From positions 124,001 to 188,000 of the forward strand of contig NZ_JAJADR010000006.1 in NCBI RefSeq assembly GCF_020447265.1: DNA of 64,000 nt, read 5' to 3'. The translations under genes and the position numbers were made by a program. Under the pieces are notes generated by a model, which was given only the letters and a program-made list of their open reading frames with translations, was not told the DNA's origin and ran no database searches. This DNA is from Hymenobacter lucidus. GTDB lineage: Bacteria; Bacteroidota; Bacteroidia; Cytophagales; Hymenobacteraceae. Each line of letters opens with the position of its first letter. Positions within the stretch are counted from its first letter, which is position 1. Positions 62,358 through 64,000 of the stretch are shown here, piece after piece.

Positions 62358-62440
62358 TGTAGAGACACATAGTTGCGTCTTGTCGTCCGCGCCGGGCAGG
62401 TGTAATCGTTCAACGACGAGACGCAAATATGCGTCTCTCC
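62358..62440. repeat. Remote REP pair matching those around the RAYT gene
   Basis: Two convergent REP copies, one degenerate at 62358-62386 (TGTAGAGACACATAGTTGCG) and one well kept at 62407-62440 (core GACGCAAATATGCGTC, preceded by CGTTCAACGACGA). It lies between lutA-like and HMG-CoA lyase genes, over 40 kb from the transposase. Confidence 0.85.
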
Positions 62441-62461
62441 ACGCAAACTAGCCGTTCAATT

Positions 62462-63310
62462 CTAAAAATGAAACACCGAGCCGGCCGCCTGCCAAGCCTG
62501 GGTAAAGGCCTTGGCATCAAGTCCGGTTTCCTGGCCGATTTCGGCAAAATACGCCACCAGGTTTTCCATGGGCATGTTGCCCGTCAGCTCGTCGGCGGCC
62601 ATGGGGCAGCCCCCGATGCCGCCCAAGGCCCCGTCGAAGCGGCGGCAGCCGGCCGAGTAAGCCGCCTGCACTTTCTCGCGCCAGGTGCCGGGTGTGGTGT
62701 GCAGGTGGGCGCCAAACTCGATGGCGGGAAAAGCCGGAATCAGCTGGCGAAACAGCGGCTCGATTGTATCGGGGGTGGAAGCGCCGATGGTGTCGGACAG
62801 GGCCACCACGCGCACGTCCATATCGGCCAGGCGCTGGGTGAATTCGGCCACTATTTCGGGGCTCCAGGCGTCGCCGTAGGGGTTGCCGAAGCCCATCGAC
62901 AGGTAGGTTACCAGCGTTTTACCAGCCTTTTCGCACAGATTCTGAATGGCGTTTAGCTCGGCCAGTGCCTCGGGGATGGTCTTATTGGTATTGCGCAGCT
63001 GAAATGTTTCGGACACCGACAGCGGAAAGCCGATGTACTGGATTTCGGGGTACGTAGCCGCCGTTTCGGCCCCGCGCAGGTTGGCCACAATGGCCAACAG
63101 CTTGGTTGTGGTATGACTCAAATCGAGGCCAGCCAGCACCTCGGCCGTGTCGCGCAGCTGCGGAATGGCTTTCGGCGACACAAACGAGCCGAAATCGAGC
63201 GTATCGAAGCCCACGCGCAGCAGCGCGTTCAGGTAGGCAGTTTTGGTGGCAGTCGGGATAAAGTCGTGGAGGCCCTGCATGGCGTCGCGGGGGCATTCGA
63301 TGAGCTTCAT
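62462..63310 (-). CDS. mvaB: Hydroxymethylglutaryl-CoA lyase
   Basis: Cleaves HMG-CoA to acetyl-CoA and acetoacetate, the last step of leucine breakdown. The 282-residue TIM barrel starts MKLIECPRDAMQGLHDFIPT; the family has ECPRDGxQG here, so Gly is replaced by Ala. The lyase signature near the C-terminus is GALGGIGGCPMA with the catalytic Cys. Metal-binding His residues lie in GAHLHTTPGT. The ATG at 63310 is preferred over an ATG at 63337. The lutA-like gene is next on the same strand. Confidence 0.93.
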   Translation of the reverse strand: MKLIECPRDAMQGLHDFIPTATKTAYLNALLRVGFDTLDFGSFVSPKAIPQLRDTAEVLAGLDLSHTTTKLLAIVANLRGAETAATYPEIQYIGFPLSVSETFQLRNTNKTIPEALAELNAIQNLCEKAGKTLVTYLSMGFGNPYGDAWSPEIVAEFTQRLADMDVRVVALSDTIGASTPDTIEPLFRQLIPAFPAIEFGAHLHTTPGTWREKVQAAYSAGCRRFDGALGGIGGCPMAADELTGNMPMENLVAYFAEIGQETGLDAKAFTQAWQAAGSVFHF

Positions 63311-63382
63311 GGGTGGCGGGGTTGGGTGGAAGGGCAAAGGTAAGCGCCCACCCCGATAACCACCCGCCGCCCCGGAACGTGC

Positions 63383-64000
63383 CTACTGGGGCAGCACTCC
63401 AAACCGCCCGCCGCGCACATCCAGCAGTAGGGTACGGCCGGCAAAAGGCGCGTTGCCCAGCATACCGCCCATGCCGGAGAAGCGCATCAGGTTTTTCTCT
63501 ACGAAGCTGGTACCCTCGACGTGCGTGACGGTGCCCAGCGGCACGGCTACTTGCCCTACCGCTACCGTGGCGGCCGTAGCCGCCGTGTATGAGGTCAGGG
63601 TGCGGCCCAGGGAATTGACAGCTGCCACTTTTACCGGCGCGGCAGGTTGGGCCATTTCCTCAAAAATGGATTTGCTGGTGAGCAGGGCAAAGGCGCTGCT
63701 ACCGGAATCGAACAATAGCTGCCGGGGCTGGCCCTGTACGGTAGAGGCAAACTGCACGCGGCGCTCGGCAAAGGACAGCGGCGCAAAGGCGGCGGTGCTG
63801 GCCAGCGTCGTAGGCAGACTATCATACAGACGGAACTGCTGGCGGGCAAAGTCGAGCGCCAGGGCGCGGCCGTCGAGCACATCGGCGCCCAGCGTGCCGA
63901 TGATGATAAAGCGGGAGGTATCGGCGGGCAGCTCGGTGGGACCATAATTCAGCACGCGCACCCGGCGGGCCAGCACCCGGCCCTGGCCCAGCGGAAAGGC
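63383..64000 (-). CDS. Retropepsin-like aspartic protease, C-terminal part (runs off window)
   Basis: The minus strand is open from 63383 to the window edge at 64000 (206 codons), and the start is beyond it. The visible part has FIIIGTLGADVLDGRALALD, a second Asp site QLLFDSGSSAFALL (DSG form of DTG), and the C-terminal GMLGNAPFAGRTLLLDVRGG. Such proteins are bacterial single-chain pepsin-like proteases, often with a signal or lipid anchor at the missing N-terminus. Substrate unknown. Confidence 0.8.
   Translation of the reverse strand, partial: AFPLGQGRVLARRVRVLNYGPTELPADTSRFIIIGTLGADVLDGRALALDFARQQFRLYDSLPTTLASTAAFAPLSFAERRVQFASTVQGQPRQLLFDSGSSAFALLTSKSIFEEMAQPAAPVKVAAVNSLGRTLTSYTAATAATVAVGQVAVPLGTVTHVEGTSFVEKNLMRFSGMGGMLGNAPFAGRTLLLDVRGGRFGVLPQ

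Overview
The window looks like chromosome from a high-GC member of the Bacteroidota, most likely Hymenobacter or a close relative in the Cytophagales. The reasons are: GC-rich coding sequence (by eye about 60%), a cell-surface gene set typical of type IX secretion (T9SS) (a PorE-like OmpA protein, one protein with a type A sorting tail, one with a gliding-motility/type B C-terminal domain), promoter boxes of the Bacteroidota form TAnnTTTG (before lepA, kup, dapA and a 44-residue peptide), and an almost complete lack of Shine-Dalgarno sequences. The taxon is inferred from these features, not from a marker gene.

Layout. 1-6.8 kb: end of an aldo/keto reductase, citrate synthase, two Spy-like small secreted paralogues, the PorE-like protein, queE and folD. 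6.8-14.2 kb: two small unknowns, a DUF5684 membrane protein, lepA, a membrane protein, a GlcG-like protein, a small acidic protein and a large HPII-type catalase. 14.3-16.3 kb: a secreted regulatory-domain protein, then a 0.7-kb repeat island (half of a GTCAT-type repeat, twenty exact 21-bp units, a 164-bp nested palindrome). 16.3-21.5 kb: fused isobutyryl-CoA mutase icmF carrying an in-frame repeat insertion, an AT-rich DUF6000 gene, and a REP-associated transposase bracketed by inverted REP pairs. 21.5-36.1 kb: many secreted or lipid-anchored proteins (MBL-fold, BAAT-type hydrolase, PBP2-like lipoprotein, OmpA-like, deacetylase), a PEP-mutase-like enzyme overlapping ada, a 44-residue secreted peptide and an FKBP. 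36.1-50.7 kb: kup, a subtilisin-like lipoprotein, M61 and M1 peptidases, an NlpC/P60 protein with a histone-like tail, a candidate structured RNA with a Shine-Dalgarno-led 23-codon ORF, DUF2147 paralogues, a large T9SS cargo protein and a cytochrome oxidase subunit III-like protein. 50.8-64 kb: small unknowns, ligA, a secreted rhodanese, acyltransferase, membrane AraC regulator, deacetylase lipoprotein, dapA, lutA-like, HMG-CoA lyase and part of an aspartic protease.

Most genes are single units separated by strong, often bidirectional, terminators. Clear multi-gene units are few: the PEP-mutase-like gene with ada (1-nt overlap), queE with the PorE-like gene (short gap), the 65- and 157-residue unknown pair, and the two overlapping small genes at 50.8-51.4 kb. 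The strongest candidates for something undescribed are the structured RNA at 42.94-43.29 kb and the perfectly phased 21-bp array at 15.33-15.75 kb. No CRISPR array, tRNA, rRNA or prophage was seen.
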